DNA from: Aquincola sp.
Lineage (GTDB): Bacteria; Pseudomonadota; Gammaproteobacteria; Burkholderiales; Burkholderiaceae_C
Reading direction: 5' to 3'
Assembly (NCBI GenBank): GCA_022841885.1
Contig: JALHQP010000003.1
Coordinates: 59,292-123,291, forward strand
Length of the DNA stretch: 64,000 bases
The position numbers and the translations under genes were made by a program. Of this stretch, positions 38,393 to 47,448 are shown piece after piece. The first letter of the stretch is position 1. Every line of letters starts with the position of its first letter. The notes under the pieces were generated by a model. It was not told the origin of the DNA, did no database searches, and was given only the letters and a program-made list of their open reading frames with translations.

Positions 38393-40459
38393 TCATGCAG
38401 GTTCGAGCAGCCCGCGCTTTTCCAGCATCGCTTCCACCCTGGCCGCACGGCCGCGGAAGGCCGCATAGGTCGCCGCCGGGTCGACACTGTCGCCGGCCGA
38501 GTACACGTGCTCGAGCAGGCGCGCCGCGACCTGGGCATCGAACGGATCGCCTGCCTCCACGAAGGCGTTGAAGGCGTCGGCGTCGAGCACCTCGGCCCAC
38601 ATGTAGACGTAGTAGCCCGCCGCATAGCCCGAGCCGTAGAACAGGTGCTGGAAGTGCGTGAAGCGGTGGTTGATGCCGATGCCCGGCGGCAGCCCCCGTG
38701 CCTTGAGCACCTGGGCCTCGAAGGCCACCGGATCGGCCGGCACCTGACCGCGGGGCAGTGCATGCACCGCCATGTCGGTGAGCGCGCTGGCCACGTAGCG
38801 CACCGTCTCGTAGCCCTGGCCAAAACGCCGGGCGCGCTTCAGGCGCGCAATCAGGTCGTCGGGAATCGGCTCGCCGGTCGCCACATGCCGCGCGTGGCGG
38901 CGCAGCACCTCGGGCTCGCTCATCCAGTGCTCGAACAGCTGCGACGGCAGCTCGACGAAGTCGCGCAGCACGTTGGTGCCCGACAGGCGCTCGTAGCCCA
39001 CGTCCGACAGCAGCCCGTGCAGGCCGTGGCCGAACTCGTGGAACAGGGTGCGCACGTCGTCGAATGACAGCAGCGTCGGCTGGCCCGGTGCGGCCTTGGC
39101 GAAGTTGTTGTTGTTGACGACGATCGGCGTCACCGCCCCGCCGTTGCGCGTCTGCTGGCGGTACAGGCTCATCCAGGCGCCGCTGCGCTTGGAGGACCGC
39201 GCGAAGTTGTCGTGCAGAAAGATGCCGACCACGCGCTCGTCGCGGCCGCGCACCTCGTAGGCCTTGACGTCCGGGTGGTACACGGGAAGGTCGGCGCGCT
39301 CGACCAGGCGGATGCCGAACAGGCGCTCGGCGCAGTCGAAGGCAGCGGTCACCATGCGATCGAGCGGGAAGTAGGGCTTGACCTCGGCGTCGTCGATCGC
39401 ATACCGGCGCTGGCGCACCTTCTCGGCCCAGAAGCGCCAGTCCCAGGGCTCGATCGCATGCGTGACGCCTTGCTCGCGCATCAACGCCAGCAGTTCGGTG
39501 CGTTCGCGCTCGACCGCAGGTACTGCGCGTGACCAGACGTCATCGAGCAGTTGCATCACCGCGCCCTGTGTGCGCGCCATTGTGTTGGCCAGCGCGTAGT
39601 CGGCGTAGTGAGCGTAGCCAAGCAGCGCGGCCTGCTCGGCGCGCAGCTCGAGGATCTCGCGGATCACCGGCCGGTTGTCGGTCTCGCCGTCGTGCTCGCC
39701 ACGCGTCGTCCAGGCGCGCCAGGCGGCCTCGCGCAGGTCGCGCCGCTCGCTGAAGCTCAGGAACGGCACGATCAGCGAACGCGACAGCGTGATCACCGCA
39801 CCGGGCAGGCCGCGCTCGGCCGCGGCCTGGCGCGCGGCGTCGCGCACGAAGTCGGGCAGGCCGGCCATGTCGCCTTCGTGGCTCAAGGTCAGGCGGTAGC
39901 CGCTCTCGTCGGCCAGCACGTTCTGGCCGAAGCGCGTCATCAGTGACGCCAGCCGCTCGTTGTTCGCGGCGTAGCGCTCACGATCGGCCCCCACCAAGCG
40001 TGCACCGGCGCGCACGAAGTCGGTGTGGATCTGCTCGAGCAGCCGCAGCGACTGCGCATCCAGACCCAGCGTCGCCCGGCGCCCGTGCAGCGAATCGATG
40101 CGCGCGAACAGCCGCCCGTTCAGGTAGATCGCGTTCTCGTGCGCGGCCAGCGGTTGTGCCAGCTCGCGCTGCACCGCCTGCAGCGCGGGCGAGGTCTCGG
40201 ACGCGCACAGGTTGTGGAACACGCGCTCGACGCGGCCGAACAGGCGCCCGCTCGCGTCCAGGCGTGCGACGGTGTTGTCGAAGGTCGGCGCGTCGGCCTG
40301 GGCCGCGATCGCATCGAGCTCGACGCGGTGCTCGCGCATGGCCGCGTCGAAGGCGGGCGCGAAATGCGCCGGCGCGATGTCGCCAAACGGCGGCAGCGCA
40401 TGCGGCGTGTGCCAGGGCTGCAGCAGCGGGTTGTGCACGGTGGTGTCGGCGGCGTTCAT
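38393..40459 (-). CDS. prlC: Oligopeptidase A (M3 metallopeptidase)
   Basis: A 688-residue zinc peptidase of the thimet oligopeptidase family that degrades peptides and cleaved signal peptides in the cytoplasm. The zinc motif is in LFHEFGHGLHGLLSD (HExxH, about residues 475-479), with the third ligand Glu in the following DFVELPSQ segment. The C-terminal YVYMWAEVLDADAFNAF block is typical. Length matches E. coli PrlC (680). The start MNAADTTVHNPLL is chosen because an M3 N terminus begins there. Followed 12 bp later by the convergent aspartic protease gene. Confidence 0.94.
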   Translation of the reverse strand: MNAADTTVHNPLLQPWHTPHALPPFGDIAPAHFAPAFDAAMREHRVELDAIAAQADAPTFDNTVARLDASGRLFGRVERVFHNLCASETSPALQAVQRELAQPLAAHENAIYLNGRLFARIDSLHGRRATLGLDAQSLRLLEQIHTDFVRAGARLVGADRERYAANNERLASLMTRFGQNVLADESGYRLTLSHEGDMAGLPDFVRDAARQAAAERGLPGAVITLSRSLIVPFLSFSERRDLREAAWRAWTTRGEHDGETDNRPVIREILELRAEQAALLGYAHYADYALANTMARTQGAVMQLLDDVWSRAVPAVERERTELLALMREQGVTHAIEPWDWRFWAEKVRQRRYAIDDAEVKPYFPLDRMVTAAFDCAERLFGIRLVERADLPVYHPDVKAYEVRGRDERVVGIFLHDNFARSSKRSGAWMSLYRQQTRNGGAVTPIVVNNNNFAKAAPGQPTLLSFDDVRTLFHEFGHGLHGLLSDVGYERLSGTNVLRDFVELPSQLFEHWMSEPEVLRRHARHVATGEPIPDDLIARLKRARRFGQGYETVRYVASALTDMAVHALPRGQVPADPVAFEAQVLKARGLPPGIGINHRFTHFQHLFYGSGYAAGYYVYMWAEVLDADAFNAFVEAGDPFDAQVAARLLEHVYSAGDSVDPAATYAAFRGRAARVEAMLEKRGLLEPA

Positions 40460-40469
40460 CGGCCTGCCC

Positions 40470-41216
40470 TCACTTGCCCGCCTTGATGGCAATCTCGTCG
40501 TCTTCGCGGTAAGGACGGTTGGCGCATTCGTTGAGCCAGTCGGTGCGGTCGCTCTCGACCTTGACGCTGTGGTCGTTGAGCGCCTTGTTGCGCACATTCC
40601 AGTCGTTGACCACCGCGTCGCGCGCCAGCGCGCGTTCGTTGTAGGCGCGCACGCTGGTCTCGTAGGCCGGCACGAAGCGCGCCTCCTCGTCGACCAGAGT
40701 CGCGCGGACCTTGTTAAGGTTGTCCCGGTCGGCTTCAAGCGCCTTCGACAGCTCCTCACGCTGGTTGCGCGGCGCTTCCTCGACGGCCTTCATCTTGCGG
40801 TTGAAGGCCTCGATCTCGACCGCGTGCGCGCGCATGCGCTCCTGCCACCCACGCACCAACGCCAGCTTGGTCTCGACGTCCGCCTTCATGGTCTTCAGGG
40901 CCTCGCCGCTCTTGAGCAGTTCTTCCCTCTCGGCGTCGAGCGCCGTACGACGTGGTTGCAGCTCCTTGCCCGCGCTGTTGACATCGTCCAGGCGCTTCAT
41001 GCAAGCGCGCAACTCGTCGCGAGTCAGCATCTTGCTGCCGGGCACGACTTTGCCGCCGAGCGACTTGGTGGTGTTCTTGGGAGCCGGCGACGCCGGCAGG
41101 ACGATCGACGGCGCCTGGGCCTTCGACTTGGCCGGCGCGCTTGGCGCCTGCTGCGCGAGCGCGCCGCTGCCCATGCACAGGGCCGCGGCCAACACGCTGG
41201 AGTGGGTTCTAAACAT
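40470..41216 (-). CDS. Secreted coiled-coil protein of unknown function
   Basis: Not recognised as a named family. 248 residues: a signal peptide (about 1-21, SGALA-QQ), a Pro/Ala/Lys-rich linker (about 22-62), and then a long coiled coil (residues 65-215) with heptads such as RDELRACMKRLDDVNSAGKE and REELSKALEADRDNLNKVRA. It has two Cys residues in the mature part (Cys72 and one near the end) that could form a disulfide. It lies 10 bp upstream of prlC on the same strand, so they may be co-transcribed. Confidence 0.7.
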   Translation of the reverse strand: MFRTHSSVLAAALCMGSGALAQQAPSAPAKSKAQAPSIVLPASPAPKNTTKSLGGKVVPGSKMLTRDELRACMKRLDDVNSAGKELQPRRTALDAEREELLKSGEALKTMKADVETKLALVRGWQERMRAHAVEIEAFNRKMKAVEEAPRNQREELSKALEADRDNLNKVRATLVDEEARFVPAYETSVRAYNERALARDAVVNDWNVRNKALNDHSVKVESDRTDWLNECANRPYREDDEIAIKAGK

Positions 41217-41366
41217 GGGGTGCCTCGTGGCGGCCTCGTGGGCCGGGTAACGGCCGTCGCGTCCTCGGGGATGGTGGGCACGCCGGCGAGGGCGCGATCA
41301 TGCCATCTTGCCGGCGGGCGCCGCTGGGGGTCAGAATCGGCTTCCAGAGTGACCGAGGAGGCCCCG

Positions 41367-41900
41367 ATGCTCAAGCTCCTGAAGTGGACCGTGATCGTCG
41401 TGGTCGGACTGGCGATCCTGCTGTTCGCCGGCGGCTACGCGCTGTCGCCCGAGTTCAAGGCCGTGCGCAGCACCACGGTCGCCGCGCCGGCCGACAAGGT
41501 CTACGCCCTGATCGCCGACCCGCGCGAGTGGAAGCGCTGGACCGTGTGGAATCAGCGCGACCCCGCGATGGCCATCGCCTACAGCGGCCCACCCTCGGGC
41601 CCCGGCGCCGCCTGGGAGTGGAAGAGCAAGACCGAAGGCGACGGCAAGATGAGCTTCACGGCCGCCGAGCCGGGCAAGCGCCTAGCCTACGAATTGTATT
41701 TTCCCGACTTCGGCACCACATCCAGGGGCGCGCTCGAACTGGCGGCCGATGGCCAGGGCACCAAGGTCACCTGGATCATGAACGGCAACATGGGCAGCAA
41801 CCCGCTGTTCCGCTGGCTCGCGCTGTTCGGCGACAGGATGGTCGGGCCCGACTTCGAGGCCGGGCTGGCGAACCTGAAGGCGCTGGCCGAAAAGGGCTGA
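41367..41900 (+). CDS. SRPBCC/polyketide cyclase-like protein, membrane-anchored
   Basis: A 177-residue protein with an N-terminal membrane anchor (LLKWTVIVVVGLAILLFAGG, residues 3-22) and a START/SRPBCC ligand-binding domain. Family features are STTVAAPADKVYALIADPREWKRW and WEWKSKTEGDGKMSF, and it is close to bacterial polyketide cyclase/dehydrase-type proteins. The ligand is unknown. GAGGAG lies 8-13 bases before the ATG. It is convergent with livF; its stop is only 32 bp from the livF stop. Confidence 0.83.
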   Translation: MLKLLKWTVIVVVGLAILLFAGGYALSPEFKAVRSTTVAAPADKVYALIADPREWKRWTVWNQRDPAMAIAYSGPPSGPGAAWEWKSKTEGDGKMSFTAAEPGKRLAYELYFPDFGTTSRGALELAADGQGTKVTWIMNGNMGSNPLFRWLALFGDRMVGPDFEAGLANLKALAEKG

Positions 41901-41906
41901 AGGCGC

Positions 41907-41959
41907 CTACTCGCCGAGGTAGGCGGCCCGCACTACTCACCAAGGTACGCTGCGCGCAC
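41907..41959 (-). repeat. Tandem duplicate of the livF 3' end
   Basis: The last eight codons plus stop of livF (41959-41933) are followed, overlapping by one base, by a second 27-base unit (41933-41907) that would encode the same Val-Arg-Ala-Ala-Tyr-Leu-Gly-Glu and stop. The two units differ at five positions, all third codon bases and all synonymous. The second unit is out of frame and untranslated as an extension of livF. Confidence 0.85.
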
Positions 41960-42649
41960 CCTGGGATCGGCCAGCAGCACCTTGGCGTCACCGTCCATCG
42001 TGACCTCGCCGGACTCCATCACGTAGCCGCGGTCGGCCAGCGCCAGCGCGCGGCTCGCGTTCTGCTCGACCAGCAGGATTGTCGTGCCCTGCTTGTGGAT
42101 GTCGGCCACCACCTCGAAGATCTTGTCGACCATGATCGGCGACAGGCCCATCGAAGGCTCGTCCATCAGCAGCACCTTGGGTCGCGCCATCAGCGCGCGG
42201 CCCATCGCCAGCATCTGCTGCTCGCCGCCGCTCATCGTGCCGGCGAGCTGCTTGGCGCGTTCCTTCAGGCGCGGAAAGATGCCGAACACCTTCTCGATAT
42301 CGGCCTCGATCTCGGGCTTGTCGTTGCGCACGAAGGCGCCCATCTGCAGGTTCTCGACGATGGTCATGCGGGTGAAGGTGCCTCGCCCCTCGGGCACCAT
42401 CACCAGCCCCTGCTTGACCAGGTCCCAGGCACCCTGGCCCTTGATCGGCTTGCCCATGAACTCGATCTCGCCGGCCGCCACCGGCTGGATGCCGGTGACC
42501 GCCTTCAGCGTGGTCGTCTTGCCGGCGCCGTTGGCACCGATCAGGCTGACCAGCTCGCCTTGGTGGACCTCGAAGCTGACGCCCTTGACGGCCTGGATGC
42601 CACCGTAGGCGACCCTCAGGCCCGTGACTTTGAGAAGCGTGGGTGCCAT
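41933..42649 (-). CDS. livF: Branched-chain amino acid ABC transporter ATPase LivF
   Basis: A 238-residue ABC ATPase: Walker A GANGAGKTT (about residues 38-46), signature TMSGGEQQMLAMGRALM, Walker B VLLMDEPSMGLSP. The VKQGLVMVPEGRGTFTRMT segment identifies LivF rather than LivG. It lies 1 bp after livG in the livHMGF operon. A duplicate of its last eight codons follows the stop (see repeat at 41907-41959). Substrates could be branched-chain amino acids, urea or other amides, since no binding protein is encoded nearby to indicate specificity. Confidence 0.92.
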   Translation of the reverse strand: MAPTLLKVTGLRVAYGGIQAVKGVSFEVHQGELVSLIGANGAGKTTTLKAVTGIQPVAAGEIEFMGKPIKGQGAWDLVKQGLVMVPEGRGTFTRMTIVENLQMGAFVRNDKPEIEADIEKVFGIFPRLKERAKQLAGTMSGGEQQMLAMGRALMARPKVLLMDEPSMGLSPIMVDKIFEVVADIHKQGTTILLVEQNASRALALADRGYVMESGEVTMDGDAKVLLADPRVRAAYLGE

Positions 42650-42650
42650 G

Positions 42651-43421
42651 TCAGTGAGCCCCTGGGCCGAGATAGGCCTCGATGACCTTCGGGTCGCGCT
42701 GCACGTCGTCGGGCTTGCCTTCGGCGATCTGCTTGCCGTAGTCGAGCACGGTGACGCGGTCGCACAGGCCCATCACCAGCTTCACGTCGTGCTCGATCAG
42801 CAGGATGGTGCGGCCGTCCTTGCGGATGCGGTCGATCAGCTCGCGCAACACCGTCTTCTCGGTCGCGTTCATGCCGGCCGCCGGCTCGTCGAGCGCGATC
42901 AGCTTGGGGTCGGTGGCCAGGGCGCGCGCGATCTCGAGTCGCCGCTGGTCGCCGTAGGACAACGTGCGCGCCTTGTACTCCGCGTACTTGCCGATACCCA
43001 CGTACTCGAGGATCTCGCGTGAGCGCTTCTCGATGGCGGCCTCCTCGGCCTTGAAGCCGCTGGTGCGGAACACCGCACCGATCAGCCCCGAGTGCGTGCG
43101 TACATGGCGGCCGACCATCACGTTCTCCAGCGCCGTCATCTCGGCGAACAGGCGGATGTTCTGGAAGGTGCGCGCGATGCCGGCCTTGGCCACCTGGTGC
43201 ACCGCCTCGGGCTTGTACGGCGCGCCGCCGAGCTCGAAGCTGCCCGAGTCCGGCGTGTACAGCCCAGTGATGACGTTGAAGAAGGTCGTCTTGCCAGCAC
43301 CGTTGGGGCCGATCAGGCCGTAGACCTGACCTTCAGTGATCGTGATGCCCACGTCCGACAGCGCCTGCAGGCCGCCGAAGCGCTTGGAGACGCCAGCGAC
43401 CTTGAGAACGGTGGCGCTCAT
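42651..43421 (-). CDS. livG: Branched-chain amino acid ABC transporter ATPase LivG
   Basis: A 256-residue ABC ATPase with Walker A GPNGAGKTTFFNVITG (about residues 38-53), the LivG-type AKAGIARTFQNIRLFAEMTALENVMVG stretch, signature LSYGDQRRLEIARAL and Walker B LIALDEPAAGMN. The ATG overlaps the livM stop by 4 bp and the stop is 1 bp before livF, so the operon is tightly coupled. Confidence 0.94.
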   Translation of the reverse strand: MSATVLKVAGVSKRFGGLQALSDVGITITEGQVYGLIGPNGAGKTTFFNVITGLYTPDSGSFELGGAPYKPEAVHQVAKAGIARTFQNIRLFAEMTALENVMVGRHVRTHSGLIGAVFRTSGFKAEEAAIEKRSREILEYVGIGKYAEYKARTLSYGDQRRLEIARALATDPKLIALDEPAAGMNATEKTVLRELIDRIRKDGRTILLIEHDVKLVMGLCDRVTVLDYGKQIAEGKPDDVQRDPKVIEAYLGPGAH

Positions 43422-44557
43422 GCCGCCACCTTCGCCGCGTCCGTCGGCTTGGCCACCGGCGTCGGCGCCGCCTTGCCGTGCTCCGGTGACGGCCACAGGC
43501 CGCGCGGCCGCAACAGCATCACGACGATCATCGCCAGTGCGATCAGCAACTGGCGCAGGATCGACGCGTCGATGCGCCCGCCGGTCAGGTTCTGCACGTC
43601 GCCGGCCACGTAGCGCAGCACCTCGGGCAGCGCGGCCAGCAGGATCGCGCCAACGACGACACCTGGCAAATGACCGATGCCACCGACGACGACCATCGCG
43701 ACGATCATCACCGACTCCATCAGGCTGAAGGACTCCGGCGAGACGAAGCCTTGGAAGGCGGCGAACATCGAGCCCGACACGCCGCCGAACGTGGCCCCCA
43801 TGCCGAAGGCGAGCAGCTTCATGTTGCGCGTGTTGATGCCCATCGCCTTGGCCGCGATCTCGTCCTCGCGGATCGCCATCCACGCACGGCCGATGCGCGA
43901 GGTCTCCAGCCGGTAGCACAGCAGCAGGCTGCCGATCACCAGCGCCAGGAACAGCCAGTAGTAGAGCGTGACCGAAGGAATGCTCATGCCGAACAGCGAG
44001 ATCGTCTTGCTGCCGAAACTGAACACCATGTTGGTTCCAGGCACACCGATCGACATCGGGTCGATCCGATCCAGGCCGCGCGGCCCGTTCGTGATGTTGA
44101 CCGGGTGCTCAAGGTTGTTCAGGAACACGCGGATGATCTCGCCGAATCCGAGCGTCACGATCGCCAGGTAGTCGCCGCGCAGCTTGAGCACCGGCGTGCC
44201 GAGCAGCACGCCGGCCACCGCCGCCAGCAAGGCCGCCGCGGGCACGACGACCCAGATCGGCGTGTGCAGGCCGTCTGGGAAGAGCGCCTTGAAGCCCTCG
44301 AAGGTCTCGGACAGGTGGGGGCTGGCCATCAGCGCGTACATGTAGGCGCCCACGGCATAGAACGCGACAAAGCCCAGATCGAGCAGGCCGGCGTAGCCCA
44401 CCACCACGTTCAGGCCCAGCGCCAGCAGCACGTAGAGCATGGCCAGCGCCATGATGCGCACCCAGCCTTGGCCGAACTGCTGCGCGAACAGCGGCAACAC
44501 CAACAGCACCGCGGCGGCGATCAGGCACAGCACGATCTGCTTCTGCTTGCTCATCAT
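43418..44557 (-). CDS. livM: Branched-chain amino acid ABC transporter permease LivM
   Basis: A 379-residue LivM permease with about ten membrane spans. Conserved blocks: NVVVGYAGLLDLGFVAFYAVGAYM, LKLRGDYLAIVTLGFGEIIR and the cytoplasmic EAA-like RIGRAWMAIREDEIAAKAMGIN. The C terminus is hydrophilic and Lys/Ala-rich. The ATG at 44557 is followed by a second Met; GGAG lies about 11 bases upstream. It lies 13 bp after livH. Confidence 0.93.
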   Translation of the reverse strand: MMSKQKQIVLCLIAAAVLLVLPLFAQQFGQGWVRIMALAMLYVLLALGLNVVVGYAGLLDLGFVAFYAVGAYMYALMASPHLSETFEGFKALFPDGLHTPIWVVVPAAALLAAVAGVLLGTPVLKLRGDYLAIVTLGFGEIIRVFLNNLEHPVNITNGPRGLDRIDPMSIGVPGTNMVFSFGSKTISLFGMSIPSVTLYYWLFLALVIGSLLLCYRLETSRIGRAWMAIREDEIAAKAMGINTRNMKLLAFGMGATFGGVSGSMFAAFQGFVSPESFSLMESVMIVAMVVVGGIGHLPGVVVGAILLAALPEVLRYVAGDVQNLTGGRIDASILRQLLIALAMIVVMLLRPRGLWPSPEHGKAAPTPVAKPTDAAKVAA

Positions 44558-44570
44558 GATCGCGCGCTCC

Positions 44571-45500
44571 TCAGGCCCGGTCCGCCACGCGCTCGCCGAG
44601 CAGGCCCGAGGGCCGCAGCGTCAGCACGAGGATCAGCGCGACGAAGGCGAAGATGTCGGCGTAGTGGCTGCCGAGCACGCCGCCGGTGAGGTCGCCGAGG
44701 TAGCCCGCGCCGATGGCTTCCACCAGCCCGAGCAGGATGCCGCCGACCACCGCGCCGGCCAGGTTGCCGATGCCGCCGAGCACCGCGGCCGTGAAGGCCT
44801 TCAGGCCCGGCAGGAAGCCCATCGAGTGCTGCACGGTGCCGTAGTTGGCGGCCCACATGATGCCGGCCACCGCGGCCAGCGTCGCGCCGATGATGAAGGT
44901 GGCCGAGATCACCATGTCGGGTCGCACGCCCATCAGTGCGGCCACACGCGGGTTCTCGGCGGTGGCGCGCATCGCGCGGCCGAGCTTGGTCTGGTTCACC
45001 AGGTACATCAGGCCGGCGAGGATGACCGCCGTGAGGCCGAGGATCAGGCATTGCACGATGCTGATCACCGGGCCGTTGGCCCACAGGAACAGCGGCTCGC
45101 TCGGCAGCAGGATCGGGAACGGCTTCGGATTGGGTTTCCAGACGATCATCGCCACCGTCTGCAGCAGCAGGCTCATGCCCATCGCAGTGATCAGCGGCGC
45201 CAGGCGCGGCGCGTTGCGCAGCGGCCGGTAGGCGATCTTCTCGATCGAGTAGTTCAGCGCCGAGCAGATCGCGACGGCCACCGGCACCGAGATCAGCAGC
45301 AGCAACCAGCCCGGCATGCCGCTGCCCTCGAGCGCGGTGACGACGGTCCAGCTCGTCAGCGCACCGACCATCAACACCTCGCCGTGCGCGAAGTTGATCA
45401 GGTTGATGATGCCGTACACCATCGTGTAGCCGAGCGCGACCAGCGCGTACATGCTGCCCAGCACCAGGCCATTGATGATTTGTTGGATGAAGATGTCCAA
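44571..45500 (-). CDS. livH: Branched-chain amino acid ABC transporter permease LivH
   Basis: A 309-residue LivH permease. I place the start at the TTG at 45500, preceded by CTGGAG with 6 bases spacing, because it gives the canonical MDIFIQQIINGLVLGSMYALVALGYTM-type N terminus and the family length of 308-309. An upstream ATG at 45551 would add 17 unlikely residues. NLINFAHGEVLM and MRATAENPRVAALMGV are LivH hallmarks. First gene of livHMGF; no livJ or livK binding protein is present. Confidence 0.92.
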   Translation of the reverse strand: MDIFIQQIINGLVLGSMYALVALGYTMVYGIINLINFAHGEVLMVGALTSWTVVTALEGSGMPGWLLLLISVPVAVAICSALNYSIEKIAYRPLRNAPRLAPLITAMGMSLLLQTVAMIVWKPNPKPFPILLPSEPLFLWANGPVISIVQCLILGLTAVILAGLMYLVNQTKLGRAMRATAENPRVAALMGVRPDMVISATFIIGATLAAVAGIMWAANYGTVQHSMGFLPGLKAFTAAVLGGIGNLAGAVVGGILLGLVEAIGAGYLGDLTGGVLGSHYADIFAFVALILVLTLRPSGLLGERVADRA

Positions 45501-45618
45501 GCAGCGGCTCCAGAAACTACGAATGCGCCCCAACCCCGGAAGGCGGGGCACGATTCTAGGCAGGCAAGGTCCGTGCCCCGCGCTGGGAATACCCCACCCG
45601 CCAGGCGGCGGCGGTGTG

Positions 45619-46734
45619 TCAGGCGAGCAGCGTCGCCGCGGCGATCAGAGGCTTGCCCAGGCCCTGGGCGACCGCGGTGTGCGTGATCGCGCCTTCGTGC
45701 ACCGTCAGCCCGGCGGCGAGGTGGCGGTCCTCGGCGCAAGCGCGGCGCCAGCCCTTTGCGGCGAGCGCCAGGATGAAGGGCAGGGTCGCGTTGCCCAACG
45801 CGAAGGTCGACGTGCGCGGCACGGCACCCGGCATGTTGGCCACGCAGTAGTGCACGATGCCGTCGACCACGTAGGTGGGTTCGGCATGCGTGGTCGCGCG
45901 CGAGGTCTCGAAGCAGCCGCCCTGGTCGATCGCCACATCGACGATCACCGCGCCGGGTTTCATGCGCGACAACTGGGCGCGCTTGATCAGCTTCGGTGCG
46001 GACGCGCCCGGAACGAGCACGGCGCCGACCACGAGGTCGGCCTCGAGCACCGCCGCCTCGGTCGCATCGAGCGTCGCGTACTGGGTGCGGATGCGCCCGT
46101 CGAACGCCTCGTCGATCTGGCGCAGGCGCGCCAGCGACTTGTCGAGGATCGTGACCTCGGCACCCAGGCCGATCGCCATGCGCGCCGCATGCGTGCCGAC
46201 CACGCCACCGCCGATCACCGCGACCTGACCCGGCGCCACGCCGGGCACGCCACCGAGCAGCACGCCGCGGCCGCCGTTGGCCTTCTGCAGCGCCACCGCG
46301 CCGACCTGGATCGCCATGCGGCCGGCCACCTCGCTCATCGGCGCCAGCAGCGGCAGGCCGCCGCGATCGTCGGTGATCGTCTCGTAGGCGATCGCGGTGC
46401 AGCCGCTGCGGATCAGCCCCTCGGCCTGGACCGGATCCGGCGCCAGGTGCAGGTAGGTAAACAGGGTCTGGCCCCGGCGCAGCATCGCGCACTCGGCGGG
46501 CTGCGGTTCCTTCACCTTGACGATCAACTCGGCCGCCTCGAACAGCGCCGCCGCGTCGGCCACGACGCGGGCACCGGCGGCTTGGTAGGCCGCGTCGTCG
46601 CAACCGATGCCCTGCCCAGCGTTGGTCTGCACCAGCACCTGGTGGCCGTGGTGCACCGCCTCGCGCACCGCCGCCGGCGTCATGCCGACGCGGTATTCGT
46701 GGTTCTTGATCTCCTTGGGCACGCCGATGCGCAT
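45619..46734 (-). CDS. ald: Alanine dehydrogenase
   Basis: A 371-residue NAD-dependent enzyme interconverting alanine and pyruvate plus ammonia. [20 protein letters not shown], the Lys in [11 protein letters not shown] and [10 protein letters not shown], and the Rossmann motif [15 protein letters not shown] (about residues 170-184) match characterised Ald, as does the exact length. The ATG at 46734 gives the family N terminus. It is divergent from an Lrp/AsnC regulator, a common pairing in which the regulator activates ald in the presence of alanine. Confidence 0.95.
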   Translation of the reverse strand: MRIGVPKEIKNHEYRVGMTPAAVREAVHHGHQVLVQTNAGQGIGCDDAAYQAAGARVVADAAALFEAAELIVKVKEPQPAECAMLRRGQTLFTYLHLAPDPVQAEGLIRSGCTAIAYETITDDRGGLPLLAPMSEVAGRMAIQVGAVALQKANGGRGVLLGGVPGVAPGQVAVIGGGVVGTHAARMAIGLGAEVTILDKSLARLRQIDEAFDGRIRTQYATLDATEAAVLEADLVVGAVLVPGASAPKLIKRAQLSRMKPGAVIVDVAIDQGGCFETSRATTHAEPTYVVDGIVHYCVANMPGAVPRTSTFALGNATLPFILALAAKGWRRACAEDRHLAAGLTVHEGAITHTAVAQGLGKPLIAAATLLA

Positions 46735-46889
46735 TCGCTGATCCTCGGTTCGAAGTGCGCGCATCGTGCGGGCAGCGGCTTCGAAAGTGCTTGCGTCCAC
46801 CCCCCCGGAAAACCCTCGATTCATGCATGAATCTTCGGCATTGGAGTGACAATCCAGCCAGTGACGCATGACATCTGCCGATTTCACGC

Positions 46890-47348
46890 ATGAACCTTGA
46901 CAAGCTCGACCGCGACCTGCTGCGTGCGCTGCAAGCCAACGGCCGCCTGTCCAACGCCGAGTTGGCGCAGCGCATCGGTCTGTCGCCGTCGGCCTGCTTC
47001 CGCCGCCTGCAGCGGCTGGAGGAGCAAGGCGTGATTGCCGGCTACGTTGCCGACCTCGACGGCGAAGCGATCGGCAAGCCGACCACGGTGTTCATCGAGG
47101 TCACACTGACAAGCCAGGTCAGCACCGCGCTCGACGCCTTTGAGCGCGCGGTGGCGGCCTGCGACGACGTGCTCGAGTGCCACCTGATGTCGGGCGACTT
47201 CGACTACCTGCTGCGCGTGGCGGTGGCCGACATGCGCGACTACGAGCGCGTGCACCGCCAGCGCATCGCCGCCTTCCCGCATGTGGCGCGCATCCGCACC
47301 GCGTTCGCGATGCGCGCGGTGGTGCCGCGGCGCGGTTTCGCGCTCTGA
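46890..47348 (+). CDS. Lrp/AsnC-family transcriptional regulator
   Basis: A 152-residue Lrp-type regulator: N-terminal winged helix (LDRDLLRALQANGRLSNAEL and IGLSPSACFRRLQRLEEQGV) and a RAM ligand-binding domain (VFIEVTLTSQVSTALDAFE, ECHLMSGDFDYLLRVAVADM). Divergent from ald with 155 bp between starts, so it probably senses alanine or another amino acid and controls ald. Followed immediately by repeat copy 3. Confidence 0.92.
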   Translation: MNLDKLDRDLLRALQANGRLSNAELAQRIGLSPSACFRRLQRLEEQGVIAGYVADLDGEAIGKPTTVFIEVTLTSQVSTALDAFERAVAACDDVLECHLMSGDFDYLLRVAVADMRDYERVHRQRIAAFPHVARIRTAFAMRAVVPRRGFAL

Positions 47349-47350
47349 AA

Positions 47351-47437
47351 TGGACCACCCCCGAAGCGCCTTCGGCGCTCCCCCTCAAGGGGGCGCCGCC
47401 ACCGGCCCGGCAAAGCCGGATCCGCGGCGTCCGCTGG
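47351..47437 (+). repeat. Dispersed three-hairpin repeat, copy 3
   Basis: The cleanest copy: ACCACCCCCG, then hairpins GCGCCTTCGGCGC, CCCCCTCAAGGGGG and CCGGCAAAGCCGG, then ATCCGCGGCGTCCGCTGGA. It fills the gap between the convergent Lrp-family gene and rarA, where the hairpins could also end transcription. It aligns over its whole length with copy 1. Confidence 0.87.
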
Positions 47438-47448
47438 ACGCGCCCTGG

